Shown here in pieces: positions 1 to 10,829 of a DNA stretch of 64,000 bases (positions are counted from its first letter, which is position 1; each line of letters opens with the position of its first letter). Under the pieces are notes generated by a model that did no database searches, was not told the DNA's origin, and was given only the letters and a program-made list of their open reading frames with translations. Source of the stretch: Monoplex corrugatus (lineage: Eukaryota > Mollusca > Gastropoda > Littorinimorpha > Ranellidae); assembly GCA_030674185.1 (NCBI GenBank), contig CM060312.1, positions 1,118,492-1,182,491 on the forward strand, in the 5' to 3' direction. The position numbers and the translations under genes are program-made.

Positions 1-307
1 CCTTCTCGCTCTCTCCGCTCTTCATCTGACACTAGACTTCTCCGCATTCCCTCTGTGAGGACAAAAACTTATGGCCAACGATCTTTCTCTTACCAGGCTC
101 CCACTACGTGGAATACCCTACCAACTCCTCTCAGGCACGCAGAGTCTATTACCTCTTTCAAAACCTCACTCAAAACACATCTGTTCTCGTGCTGACTTCT
201 CCTCTTCGTGGTGCTTCTTCTTTATGCTTATGATATTGACAACCTGCAATTGTGTATGTTGTGTGTGTGTGTGTTTGTGTGTGTGTGTGCGTGGCGCGCG
301 CGCGTGC

Positions 308-356
<49 letters not shown>

Positions 357-450
357 TGTGTGTGTGTGTGTGTACTTGTAAAGCGCCAGAAGCAATTTTT
401 TGGACTGTGCGCTATATAAATGCTCATTATTATTATTATTATTATTATTA
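1..450 (+). mobile_element. L2-like LINE, 3' end (RT C-terminus, TG tract, ATT tail)
   Basis: The element enters from the left edge. Bases 1-195 encode the last 64 residues of an L2-type ORF2 (SVRTKTYGQRSFSYQAPTTW, ending KTSLKTHLFSC and TGA), close to the ends of the L2 copies at 26-27.7 kb and 52.9-55.9 kb. The 3' UTR holds a TG tract (253-373), then AGCGC (382-386) and GCGCT (409-413) arms, TATAAAT, and an (ATT)n tail at 426-450. Confidence 0.85.
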
Positions 451-665
451 CGAAAGGTCTGTTGTTGTTTCATTGCGTAAGTCAGTGTTTGAACTTGAAT
501 ATTCTGTGGTTTTTGATGTATCTTCTTACTTGTGTAGCTTTGATGGTGGTTGTTTTCTCATTGTATACGTAGTTGTGAACATTTTTTTGTTTTGCGAAAT
601 GTAAAGCGCTGGTGAGCATGTTTGCATGGAATATGCGCTATATAAATAAACATTATTATTATTAT
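451..665 (+). mobile_element. Second L2 3'-UTR fragment or L2-tailed SINE
   Basis: No coding sequence remains, but the end repeats the L2 terminus: AGCGCT at 604, GCGCT at 635, TATAAATAAA and an (ATT)n tail at 651-665. It follows directly on the ATT tail of the preceding copy, as expected for a truncated insertion into that tail. It may also be a SINE that borrows the L2 3' end. Confidence 0.6.
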
Positions 666-1990
666 TGTGTTACACAGTCTGTGTGTGTGCTGTTTGTTGT
701 GGTATTGTGTTACACAGTCTGTGTTTGTTGTTTGTTGTGGTATTGTGTTACACAGTTTGTGTGTGTGCTGTTTATTGTGGTATTGTGTTACACAATCTGT
801 GTGTGTGTTGTTTGTTGTGGTATTGTGTTACACAGTCTGTGTGTGTGTTGTTTGTTGTGGTATTGTGTTACACAGTCTGTGTGTGTGTTGTTTGTTGTGG
901 TATTGTGTTACACAGTGTGTGTGTGTGTTGTTTGTTGTGGTATTGTGTTACACAGTGTGTATGTGTTGTTTGTTGTGGTATTGTGTTACACAGTCCGTCT
1001 GTGTGTGTTGTTTGTTGTGGTATTGTGTTACACAGTCTGTGTGTGTGTTGTTTGTTGTGGTATTGTGTTACACAGTCTGTGTGTGTGTTGTTTGTTGTGG
1101 TATTGTGTTACACAGTCTGTGTGTGTGTTGTTTGTTGTGGTATTGTGTTACACAGTCTGTGTGTGTGCTGTTTGTTGTGGTATTGTGTTACACAGTCTGT
1201 GTGTGTGTTGTTTGTTGTGGTATTGTGTTACACAGTCTGTGTGTGTGCTGTTTGTTGTGGTTTTGCTTTACACAGTCTGTGTGTGTTGTTTGTTGTGGTA
1301 TTTTGTTACACAGTCTGTGTGTGCTGTTTGTTATGGTATTGTGTAAACAGTCTGTGTGTGTGCTGTTTGCTGTGGTATTATGTAAACAGTCTGTGTGTGT
1401 TGTCTGTTATGGTACTGTGTAAACAGTGTGTGTGTGCTGTTTTCTATGGTATTGGGTAAACAGTGTGTGTGTGCTGTTTGCTATGGTATTGTGTAAACAG
1501 TCTGTGTGTGCTTTTTGCTATGGTATTATGTAAACAGTCTGTGTGTGTGTGCTGTTTGCTGTGGTATTGTGTAAACAGTCTGTGTGTGTGTGCTGTTTGC
1601 TGTGGCATTGTGTAAACAGTCTGTGTTTGCTGTGGTATTGTGTTACACAGTCTGTGTGTGCTGTTTGTTGTGGTATTATGTAAACAGTCTGTGTGTGTGC
1701 TGTTTGCTGTTGTATTGTGTAAACAGTCTGTGTGTGTGTGTGTGCTGTTTATTGTGGTGTTATATAAACAGTCTGTGTGTGTGTGCTGTTTGTTGTGGTA
1801 TTGTGTAAACAGTCTGTGTGTGTGCTGTTTGTTGTGGTATTATATAAACAGTCTGTGTGTGTGTGTGCTGTTTGTTGTGGTATTATATAAACAGTCTGTG
1901 TGTGCACTGTTTTCGTGTCTTTGTGTACATAATCTGTGTACTGTTTGCTGTGTCATTGTGTGCATTATATGTGTATTGTTGTGTGTTTAC
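666..1990. repeat. 40-base minisatellite array
   Basis: Unit core GTTACACAGTCTGTGTGTGT followed by TGTTTGTTGTGGTATTGT. The left half is regular with a 40-base period. After about 1330 the GTTACACAG part becomes GTAAACAG and the period drifts. It begins at the ATT tail of the L2 fragment. All + frames are open through the regular part only because of the repeat, so no gene is called. Confidence 0.95.
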
Positions 1991-2184
1991 TTTTTCTGTG
2001 TGTCTTGATTTGCTGTGGTTTTGTGCTAGATCAGGAGAGAGGGTTGGTGGAATTAAAATGTAGAAAGTAAAATGATGTGATGATGCTGTTCTTTAAAAAC
2101 CGGAAAACGCGTTTCGATGTTCCAGATTGTTCTAAAGTTGTTCTTAATGGAGCTTGACGGAGTTGGGCTGGGATTGGTTGTCTA
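1991..2184. other. Non-repetitive spacer
   Basis: About 190 bases between two arrays. No exon, promoter or known repeat recognised. Confidence 0.5.
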
Positions 2185-3995
2185 ATAGCAGTACTGACAA
2201 AAGTACACACAATCTGATGGCAGTACTGACACAAGTACACACAGTCTGATGGCAGTATGGACACATGTACACACAGTCTGATGGCAGTACTGACACAAGT
2301 ACACACAGTCTGATGGCAGTATACACACAAGTACTCACAGTCTGATGGCAGTATAGACACAAGTACACACAGTCTGATGGCAGTATACACACAAGTACAC
2401 ACAGTCTGATGGCAGTATACACACAAGTACACACAGTCTGATGGCAGTATACACACACGTACACACAGTCTGATGGCAGTATACACACATGTACACACAG
2501 TCTGATGGCAGTATACACACAAGTACACACAATCTGATGGCAGTATACACACAAGTACACACAGTCTGATGGCAGTATACACACAAGTACACACAGTCTG
2601 ATGGCAGTATACACACAAGTACACACAGTCTGATGGCAGTATACACACAAGTACACACAGTCTGATGGCAGTATACACACAAGTACACACAGCCTGATGG
2701 CAGTATACACACAAGTACACACAGTCTGATGGCAGTATGGACACACGTACACACAGTCTGATGGCAGTACTGACACAAGTACACACAGTCTGATGGCAGT
2801 ACTGACACACGTACACACAGTCTGATGGCAGTATACACACAAGTACACACAGTCTGATGGCAGTATAGACACAAGTACACACAATCTGATGGCAGTATAG
2901 ACACACGTACACACAATCTGATGGCAGTATACACACATGTACACACAGTCTGATGGCAGTATACACACAAGTACACACAGTCTGATGGCAGTATAGACAC
3001 AAGTACACACAATCTGATGGCAGTATAGACACATGTACACACAATCTGATAGCAGTATAGACACATGTACACACAATCTGATGGCAGTATAGACACATGT
3101 ACACACAATCTGATAGCAGTATAGACACATGTACACACAATCTGATAGCAGTATAGACACATGTACACACAATCTGATAGCAGTATAGACACATGTACAC
3201 ACAATCTGATGGCAGTATAGACACATGTACACACAATCTGATAGCAGTATAGACACATGTACACACAATCTGATGGCAGTATAGACACATGTACACACAA
3301 TCTGATGGCAGTATACACACATGTACACACAGTCTGATGGCAGTATAGACACAAGTACACACAATCTGATAGCAGTATAGACACATGTACACACAATCTG
3401 ATAGCAGTATAGACACATGTACACACAATCTGATGGCAGTATACACACAAGTACACACAGTCTGATGGCAGTATAGACACAAGTACACACAATCTGATGG
3501 CAGTATAGACACATGTACACACAATCTGATAGCAGTATAGACACATGTACACACAATCTGATGGCAGTATACACATATGTACACACAATCTGATAGCAGT
3601 ATACACACATGTACACACAATCTGATAGCAGTATAGACACAAGTACACACAATCTGATGGCAGTATACACACATGTACACACAGTCTGATGGCAGTATAC
3701 ACACAAGTACACACAATCTGATGGCAGTATACACACATGTACACACAGTCTGATGGCAGTATAGACACATGTACACGCAGTCTGATGGCAGTATAGACAC
3801 AAGTACACACAGTATGATGGCAGTATGGACACAAGTACACACAGTCTGATGGCAGTATAGACACAAGTACACACAGTCTGATGGCAGTATACACACAAGT
3901 ACACACAGTCTGATGGCAGTATGGACACAGGTACACACAGTCTGATGGCAGTATAGACACAATACACACAGTCTGAGTGGCAGTATGGACACAAG
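2185..3995. repeat. 30-base minisatellite array, about 60 copies
   Basis: Unit core GTACACACAGTCTGATGGCA then GTAT and a variable ACACACAA, AGACACAT or CTGACACA. Copies with ATAGCAG and with ATGGCAG form interspersed subfamilies (3040-3640), suggesting local turnover by unequal exchange. Because 30 is divisible by three and the unit lacks stops on the minus strand, all three minus frames stay open for about 540-650 codons. These are not genes. Confidence 0.95.
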
Positions 3996-3997
3996 TA

Positions 3998-6690
3998 AGC
4001 CTAAACGTTATTCAAGTGTATGCACCAACTCCAACAAGCAGCGAAGAAGCAATACAAAATTACTACAATGAACTGCAGGCTGCGAAAGAGACCTCAGCGT
4101 GAAATCCTAATTGTCATGGGAGATTTTAATGCAAAGGTAGGAGAACGCCTAGATGAACAGAATGGAATCGGAAGATATGGTTTAGGGACCTAAAATGAAA
4201 GAGGAGATATGCTTTGTGCTTTCTGCAAAACAAACGATATGATAATCACCAACACATATTTCAAACAGCCCTACGGAAGACGTTACACTTGGATCTCACT
4301 TGCAGATAGAGTTCGCAACCAAACTGACTGTATTCTAATTGACAGAAACTAGAAGTCTTGTGACCTGAAGTCAATAACAAAGCCTGGAGCAGACTGTTCA
4401 ACACATCACACTCTACTGGCAGCCAAGCTTAGACTGAAACACTACAGAAAACTCAAAAACATCATTCACCAAAAAGTTGATGTATAAAGATTACTCGATG
4501 AAAAGATTGCTGAAACGTATTGCATAGAAATAAATAATACATTTGAAGCTCTCAACCAGAAATGCTCATCTACAGAGAAGTCGCCAACTGAAATTTGGGA
4601 GGACATGAAAGAAACATGGACAACATGTGGTGAAAAAGTTAATGGCAAGTGAAAAAGACAGAAGAGGAAACCATATGTTAGTGATGATGTCACTGACTGA
4701 TGGAACAGCGAAAACAGGTCAAAAATGTAGACCTTGAGAGATATGAAACACTTGAAAGAGTAATACAGACTAAAATTAGACTGTAAAAGAAAGAGTGGCT
4801 AGACCAAGAATGCAGCAAGATTAACGATTTCAATGCAGCACAGAAGTCAAAAGAACTGTTTCAACAGATACGTAAAGACAAAAGAATTCAAACCACACCA
4901 GTTATGTATCAATGACATGGACAGAAAAAATTTAACAAATCCAGACGATGTCCTAAACAGATGGTATGATTATGGCAGCGACCTCTTCAGTGATGACACA
5001 AAGAATAACTCTCCGCAAGTTGACACTGAAATCGACTCAATACCAAAAGAGTCCCAACCCCTCGTATGTGAAATTGAAGCAGCAATCAAAAGTATAACAG
5101 AAAGGAAATCACCAGGACTGGACAACCTACCAATAGAGATGATCAAGAGAAGAGGATCAGAAGCACTAAGATAATTCACACTTTATGCGATTCAATCTGG
5201 GAAACTCAGCAATGGCCAGACGACTGGAAAAAGCAAGAATTTGTTATGTTGCACAAAAGTGGAGACACTAGAAACTGTGAAACTACCGAACAATTGCCCT
5301 GATAAGTCACACCAACAAGGTCCTACCAATTATAATCCTAAACCGACTGAAACAGAAAAAATCGAAGAAGAAACGTCAGACTAGACCTTCAGGCTGGCTT
5401 TAGAGGCAATAGAGGAACCAGTGACATGCTCATCATCAGACAAATTCTGATGGAAAGAATAAAATAGTTGAATATTGGCGAAGATGGGCAGAAGATGGAG
5501 CTTTACATGACATTCACTGATACAGTAAAGCATTTGACACTGTAAAGCATGAGTACTTCTTTCAGAACATGAACAAAATGGGTTTCCCAAGGCACCTGGT
5601 CACACTGTTGGTCAACCTGTACACAGACCAGCAGGCCACGATAAGATGGAGCAGACAACATTGCAGGTTCTTCCCTGACTAGAGAGAGTCAGGCAAGGAT
5701 GCATACTCTCACCACAGCTGTTCAGCTTGTACACATAACAGGTAATGAGAGAGGCAGAGACTGAAGAACTTGGTGTAAAGACTGGTGGGGAGGAAATCAC
5801 TAACCTGAGGTTGGCAGATGAAACTGCTCTCGTATCAGGCTGCAAAGACGATATACAAACAATCATTGACAAAATAAATGGAGTGGGCAGAACTGCAGGC
5901 CTAAAACTCAACGCAAAGAAGACAAAGGTAATGCATATCGGCAGATCCATGGATGAAAACATAGCAGTCGATGGAGAACCCCTCGAAGTTGTACAATACT
6001 TCAAATACATTGGGTCATACAAGTCGGCTGTTGCCACATGTAGCAAAGACATCAAAGCAAGAACTTCCCAAGCCAAACAAAGAACGGTCCATCTTACTAA
6101 CATTTGGTAAGACAGATATTTAGGAAATGAGCTCAAACTTAAAATACTACGAACACTTATTTGGCCCGTTGTGCTATATGGAAATGAAGGATGGACTCTT
6201 AAAGCTGCAGATGAAAACAGAATCAAAAGTGCAGAGATGTGGTTCTACAGAAGACTCCTGGGCTGAAAGACGAACAAACCAAAGCATTCTGGAAGAACTT
6301 AACAAACAACCTGAACTTTTAGGCCTGGTTAGGAAAAGGAAAAGGAAATACTTTGGATATGCTATGAGACATCAGAGCTGCCATGTAATGGAGACTGTGG
6401 CCCAGGTCAAAATGGAGGGCAAGAGACGACAAGGAAGACCGTCGACTTCGTATGTAGAGAACATAGCCAAGTGGACGAAGTTACCGAAAGAAAAATCTAC
6501 AGATGGACTGTAGACAGAAGAGGGTGGAGACAGCTGACGGAGCATGCATCAGTGGCTACCATCAACAATAATGTCGCCGACAGCAGACAGCTGATTTTCT
6601 TGAATGGTGGCGGTCACTTTGATTCAGACTGTGTTCAACACAATTTGTCATCACATCATTTTAAGCAGTTTGTGGTGAAGTGATCGTCCT
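3998..6690 (+). mobile_element. Degenerate RTE-like LINE
   Basis: Non-LTR element, 5' truncated against the 30-base array, with many stops and frameshifts. The endonuclease is traceable at 4010-4440 (VYAPT, MGDFNAKVGE at 4116, and a PYGRRYTWIS-like stretch). RT blocks follow: an Asn-Leu-Pro stretch at 5080-5170, QAGFRGNRGTSDML near 5395, VRQGCILSPQLFSLY at 5688-5732 and NLRLADETALVSG near 5810, where the catalytic YADD reads LADE. The C-terminal block (6120-6540) includes RKRKRKYFGYAMRH and KRRQGRPSTS. The pattern is that of endonuclease-RT LINEs often labelled craniofacial-development-protein-2-like. The clade call is from memory of these motifs. Confidence 0.8.
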
Positions 6691-7045
<355 letters not shown>

Positions 7046-7178
7046 AAACAACGCCCAGAAAACATCTGTTTCCATAGTCTTCTGACAATATTTGACATCT
7101 GTTTGTATTGGTGTTACAGTCTACTACTGGTCTCAGTGCAGATCAAATTTTATTGAACTTTGGCTTTTTCAAGAACAC
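7046..7178. other. Unique sequence left of LINE insertion
   Basis: Before the LINE inserted, this sequence would have lain immediately upstream of the candidate promoter island at 8465-8568. No clear motif seen. Confidence 0.4.
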
Positions 7179-7207
7179 AATGACCTGAAAAAGATTACAA
7201 TGACCTT
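7179..7207 (+). repeat. Target-site duplication, left copy
   Basis: 29 bases matching 8436-8464 at 27 positions. The shared right part is AAGATTACAATGACCTT. The two copies bracket the inverted LINE. Confidence 0.8.
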
Positions 7208-7243
7208 CATCATCATCATCATCATCCATCATCATCATCATCA

Positions 7244-8032
7244 TCAGGTGCCTTGCCGCATGGCGTTGGCGATCATGGCCTTCCGTCTGTCTCTATCTCT
7301 TGTTGCCTCAAGCATCTCTTCCACCCTCTTCGTCTTCAGCCACTCTGCAAGTCTGTCTATCTTCTCCCTGGGTCTACCTGGTGCTCTCTTTCCCTCCTGC
7401 TTGTCTGTTGTGACCAGGTGCTCCAATTCCCCTTTCCTCATAAAATGGCCTATAGATGTTGCCTGTCTTTTCCTAATCTTCCTTATAAATGATCTTCTTG
7501 TATCTGCCTCCATTAAAACCGTCTCGTTGTTTTCTTTGCTTGTCCATGGAACTCTCGACATTTTTCTTAAAAACCACATCTCGGCTGCCTTAATCTTGTT
7601 CTGGCTTTGCTTGTTGACTGTCCACGCCTTACAACCATATAACAGTATTGGTTCTATATAACATTCAAGAACTCTCTTACTGATGTTAACTGATAGGCAT
7701 TTGTTGGTAAGAATGCTTTTCATCTTCTTGAATGCTGTTTTGGCTTGGCCGATTCTGCTGGCTATTTCTGATATGTATCTGCCATCTGGCGAAATGATTG
7801 TTCCCAGGTATTTAAACTTATCAACCTGTCTCAAGGTTATGCCGTTTGCTGTTATTTTGCATGAGGGGATTTCGTGTTTTTTACAGATCACCATGACTTC
7901 AGTCTTCCTGCTGTTTAGTTCCAACCCCTTACCTTTGCTTTCTATTTCTAGTATATTCACAAGGTTTTGTAGGTCCCTTTCATTTTCTGCAATTAGCACG
8001 GTGTCATCTGCGCATCGAATGTTGTTTATCAT
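7244..8032 (-). pseudogene. RT C-terminal half of the twin-primed LINE
   Basis: 262 codons open from the RT palm motif onward: RCADDTVLIAEN with catalytic ADD kept, KFKYLGTIISPDG, LLYGCKAWTVNK and the terminal KRAPGRPREKIDRL block, ending at a TGA that merges with the ATG-repeat tail. It is a fragment only, as the N-terminal RT part lies inverted next to it, so it cannot be active. Open length and intact motifs suggest a fairly recent insertion compared with the LINE at 4-6.7 kb. Confidence 0.85.
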
Positions 8033-8034
8033 TT

Positions 8035-8435
8035 TTCAGATGAACAGTGTGGATTTGTGGAAGGGAAAGGAACTATTAATGCCATATACATCCTAAGAAC
8101 TATCATAGAGAGGTCAATAGAGATGAATAAGGTTTTATATTTATGCTTTGTTGAATAAACCAGGGCTTTCGATCAGGTAAGACATGAAGAATTGATCAAC
8201 CGACTAGAAAGACTCAATATTGATGGAAAAGATCTACGAATAATCAGAAATATATATTGGGAACAGACAGCTGCAGTGAGAGTGGAAAACGATGTGGGCT
8301 CTTTCCAAAACAGCAAAAGAGGAGTCAGACAGGGTTGTGTTTTGTCACCAGATCTGTTTTCACTTTACAGCCAGAACATCATGAGATACATAGAGGAAGA
8401 CCCTGGATAAAGGTTGGAGGAAAAAAATGATAAAC
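8035..8435 (+). pseudogene. Inverted RT middle segment of the twin-primed LINE
   Basis: Encodes DEQCGFVEGKGTINAIYIL, an RT block with RAFDQVRHEELINRLERL after one in-frame stop, and RGVRQGCVLSPDLFSLY (8321-8371), then MRYIEEDPG. Orientation is opposite to the rest of the element. Confidence 0.85.
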
Positions 8436-8464
8436 AATGACCTTAAGAAGATTACAATGACCTT
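8436..8464 (+). repeat. Target-site duplication, right copy
   Basis: Matches 7179-7207 at 27 of 29 bases and marks the right boundary of the LINE insertion, 38 bases before the candidate TATA box. Confidence 0.8.
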
Positions 8465-8501
8465 AAGAAGTACAGAATCTGGACTGCCTGTAACACTGTT
8501 G

Positions 8502-8509
8502 TATAAAAG
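8502..8509 (+). promoter_or_regulatory. Candidate TATA box of the pseudokinase gene
   Basis: A TATAAAAG motif lies in a short non-repetitive island. A partial initiator match (TTCACAG, with A at 8535) lies 33 bases downstream and the proposed ATG at 8569, giving a 5' UTR of about 35 bases. The spacing fits a TATA promoter, but nothing here shows transcription. The 3' edge of a LINE insertion lies only 38 bases upstream. Confidence 0.4.
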
Positions 8510-8568
8510 GGAGACTGTTAATTCGTTGACGTTCACAGAACGGGCCCTACACAACCATTCCACAAAAC

Positions 8569-8667
8569 ATGGCTGGAAAGGGAACAAGTGTCAGACTGTA
8601 CAGCTCTGTGCCTCAGTCCCCTCCCCCTCCCCCACAGCTGCACACTGTATGGCCTAGTCAGCATGCA
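8569..8667 (+). CDS. Candidate first coding exon (N-terminus) of the pseudokinase
   Basis: ATG in a good start context (A at -3, G at +4) opens MAGKGTSVRLYSSVPQ, followed by a run of prolines and about 12 more residues. The frame ends at GCA before a weak donor, gtacag, in phase 0, which matches the phase-0 acceptor at 9778. Codon use is mixed and protein-like, and the segment sits in the only non-repetitive stretch between the LINE at 8435 and the array from 8690. Without splicing the frame would run into the array. Against it: the donor is poor, and the C-rich run ending in CAG at 8637 could instead be an acceptor. The true 5' end may lie outside the window. Confidence 0.45.
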
Positions 8668-8689
8668 GTACAGCAGTACTTCCATAATA

Positions 8690-9595
8690 ATTATCTTCTA
8701 TACTTCCATTTCATATCGCCATACTTCCATACTACCATACTTCTATACTTCCATACTTCTATACTTCCATACTACCATGCTACCATACTTCCATACTTCG
8801 ATACTACCATACTTCCATACTACCATGCTACCATACTTCTATACTTCCATACTTCTATACTACCATACTACTATGCTACCATACTTCTATACTACCATAC
8901 TTCTATACTACCATACTTCCATACTACCATACTTCTATACTACCATACTTCTATACTACCATACTTCTATACTACCATACTTCCATACTACCATACTTCT
9001 ATACTACCATACTTCTATACTACCATACTTCTATACTACCATACTTTTATACTACCATACTTCTACACTTCCATACTTCTATACCTCCATTTCATATTAC
9101 CATACTTCCATACTACCATACTTCTATACTACCATGCTACCATATTCCATACTACCATGCTACCATACTACCATACTACCATACTTCCATACTAACATAC
9201 TTCCATACTACCATACTTCCATACTACCATACTTCTATACTACCATACTTCCATACTAACATACTTCCATACTACCATACTTCCATACTACCATACTTCC
9301 ATACTTCGATACTTCCATACTTGGATACTAACATACTTCCATAGTACCATACTACCATACTTCTATATTACCATACTTCCATACTACCATACTTTTATAC
9401 TACCATACTTCCATACTACCATACTTTTATACTTCCATACTCCATACTACCATACTCGATACCCATAGACCATACTACTATACTTCCATACTACCATACT
9501 ACCATACTACCATACTACATACTACTCTACCATCTTCATACTACCTCTACATACTTCTATACTCCATACTACATACTACCATATTTTACTTCTAC
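8690..9595. repeat. Short-unit array of CCATACTACCATACTTCTATA type
   Basis: Tandem 8- and 16-base words built from CCATACTA, CCATACTT and CTATACTT. Regular to about 9440, then ragged with many small indels. Starts about 20 bases after the proposed first-exon donor. The open frames are repeat artefacts. Confidence 0.95.
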
Positions 9596-9627
9596 GCTCC
9601 TAGGACTCCTGGTCTTCAAGCCTAAAT

Positions 9628-9772
<145 letters not shown>

Positions 9773-9777
9773 AACAG

Positions 9778-10403
9778 CTGCAGAACCTACAGCAGGAGGT
9801 GGACACGACGATCATGCGGCGCATCATGGACACGGTAGACAAAGAGCTGCAGAGACAGGGCTTAGACCTCCAGCTGCAGAACACACTGAAAAAGATGTTC
9901 CAGGAGGAACTGAAGCTGGTGGACGACGAGATCAACTCCATCCTGTGTGAGATGAACGACACCAACTCACTGGCTTCCTCCATCTCCTCCCATTCCAGCT
10001 GCACCTCCGTGGACCTGGAGGACATGGAGCAGGCGATGGAGATGCTCCGTATTTACAAGGAACGGGACGGCTTCCGACTGAGTCATCTGAAGAGCGTGTC
10101 GCACATCACGGAGTCGTCCCGACAACCCACATCATCTGAAGCCACCATAGGCAGCGTGCCCAAGGTGATGGTGGGCAAGATGGTGGCCCGCATCCTGATA
10201 CCCCTGGCCAACATCGCACAAACCTTTCAACGTGTGCGACGCAACTCTCAGATGCAGAGCAATCCTGTACAGTACATGAAAGAGCGCACGGAAAAAATGA
10301 TACGCGTCATTTCGGAAAACGACAACTGTCTGGCTCAGATGGCTGCCAAACACCACGAGAAAATGGACACCTTCATCCTAAGTGTGGACAACAGCATCCC
10401 CAG
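9778..10403 (+). CDS. Coding exon: coiled-coil/helical region of the pseudokinase
   Basis: 626-base exon preceded by acceptor acaacag, which follows directly on a 140-base TG tract with no pyrimidine tract, and ending CAG|gtgagt. It begins in phase 0 with LQNLQQEVDTTIMRRIMDTV and ends in phase 2. Residues 34-95 look like a coiled coil (QNTLKKMFQEELKLVDDEI). A Ser-rich stretch follows, then a helical region with a hydrophobic segment (KMVARILIPLANIAQTF) and another charged helix (MKERTEKMIRVISENDN). No catalytic motif is visible. Base composition and codon use are GC-richer than the surrounding repeats and typical of a real exon. The Leu- and Gln-rich helices suggest oligomerisation or membrane or partner contact, but that is inference. 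Alternative acceptors a few bases downstream (ctgcag, ctacag) are possible. Confidence 0.82.
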
Positions 10404-10669
10404 GTGAGTCTTCACTGCGTGTCTCCTGTCGTCGTCTGCTTCTGTCACTTTGCTTTGAACGTTAGTTTTTGATGTTGTATCTTCTGGTGTACATTATGAA
10501 TAGAGTTGGCTGTGATTTTTTGGTTATGTCGATTTTGTTGTTTTTTAATACACATAAATTGGAGATGGCAAATATGTAAATGTTGCCTTTGAAACACTAT
10601 CTGTATTGTTGGAAAGCAGTTAATTCGTGTCTCTTGTTGTTCTCGCCGTTCTTTGGCTCATTCTGTGTG
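10404..10669. other. Start of intron 2, unique sequence
   Basis: T-rich intronic sequence after the gtgagt donor. No further feature seen. Confidence 0.6.
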
Positions 10670-10815
10670 GTAGTTTCACTTCAAGATGTCTCCGCGCTGG
10701 GAATAAATTCCATATGCTGTGAAGCCACTGATGCATTGTGCTGGAGAAGATCCACAATGATCGTGCCATAAAACCTTAAGCTTTGCATAAGCCTTTTGTG
10801 CTGGTAAGATCTTTG
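10670..10815 (+). mobile_element. CAGTTTC-type SINE-like repeat, copy 1
   Basis: Shares TTTC...CAAGATGTCTCCGCGCT, AAATTCCATAT and CCTTAAGC...CATAAGCC with copies at 17660-17835 and 63340-63495. Diverged. No RNA polymerase III box was convincingly identified, so SINE is a tentative class. Confidence 0.5.
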
Positions 10816-10829
10816 GTTCTTTTTTTATC

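Larger units (their letters stand above)
7208..8435 (-). mobile_element. RTE-like LINE with 5' inversion (twin-primed insertion)
   Basis: The 3' part is on the minus strand (about 8034 to 7208) and ends in a (CAT)n tail at 7208-7247, read as (ATG)n on the element strand. The adjoining upstream part is on the plus strand (about 8035-8435). In protein terms the plus part ends at the residues (MINN) where the minus part begins (MINNIRCADDTVL), so one element was cut and its 5' half inverted. The flanking 29-base duplications support a single insertion. Confidence 0.85.

Noticed and set aside
2031..3992. 653-codon minus-strand frame of CVYCHQTVCT-type decapeptides
   Set aside because: It is the translation of a 30-base minisatellite; the other minus frames are open too, and there is no start, exon or composition evidence.
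2185..3995. CRISPR-like array (regular 30-base repeats)
   Set aside because: Units are contiguous with no unique spacers, and the context is eukaryotic.
8638..8667. Exon starting after the C-rich run ending in CAG at 8637
   Set aside because: A possible acceptor, but the ATG at 8569 with TATA box and matching downstream phase explains the same frame better. Kept only as an alternative.
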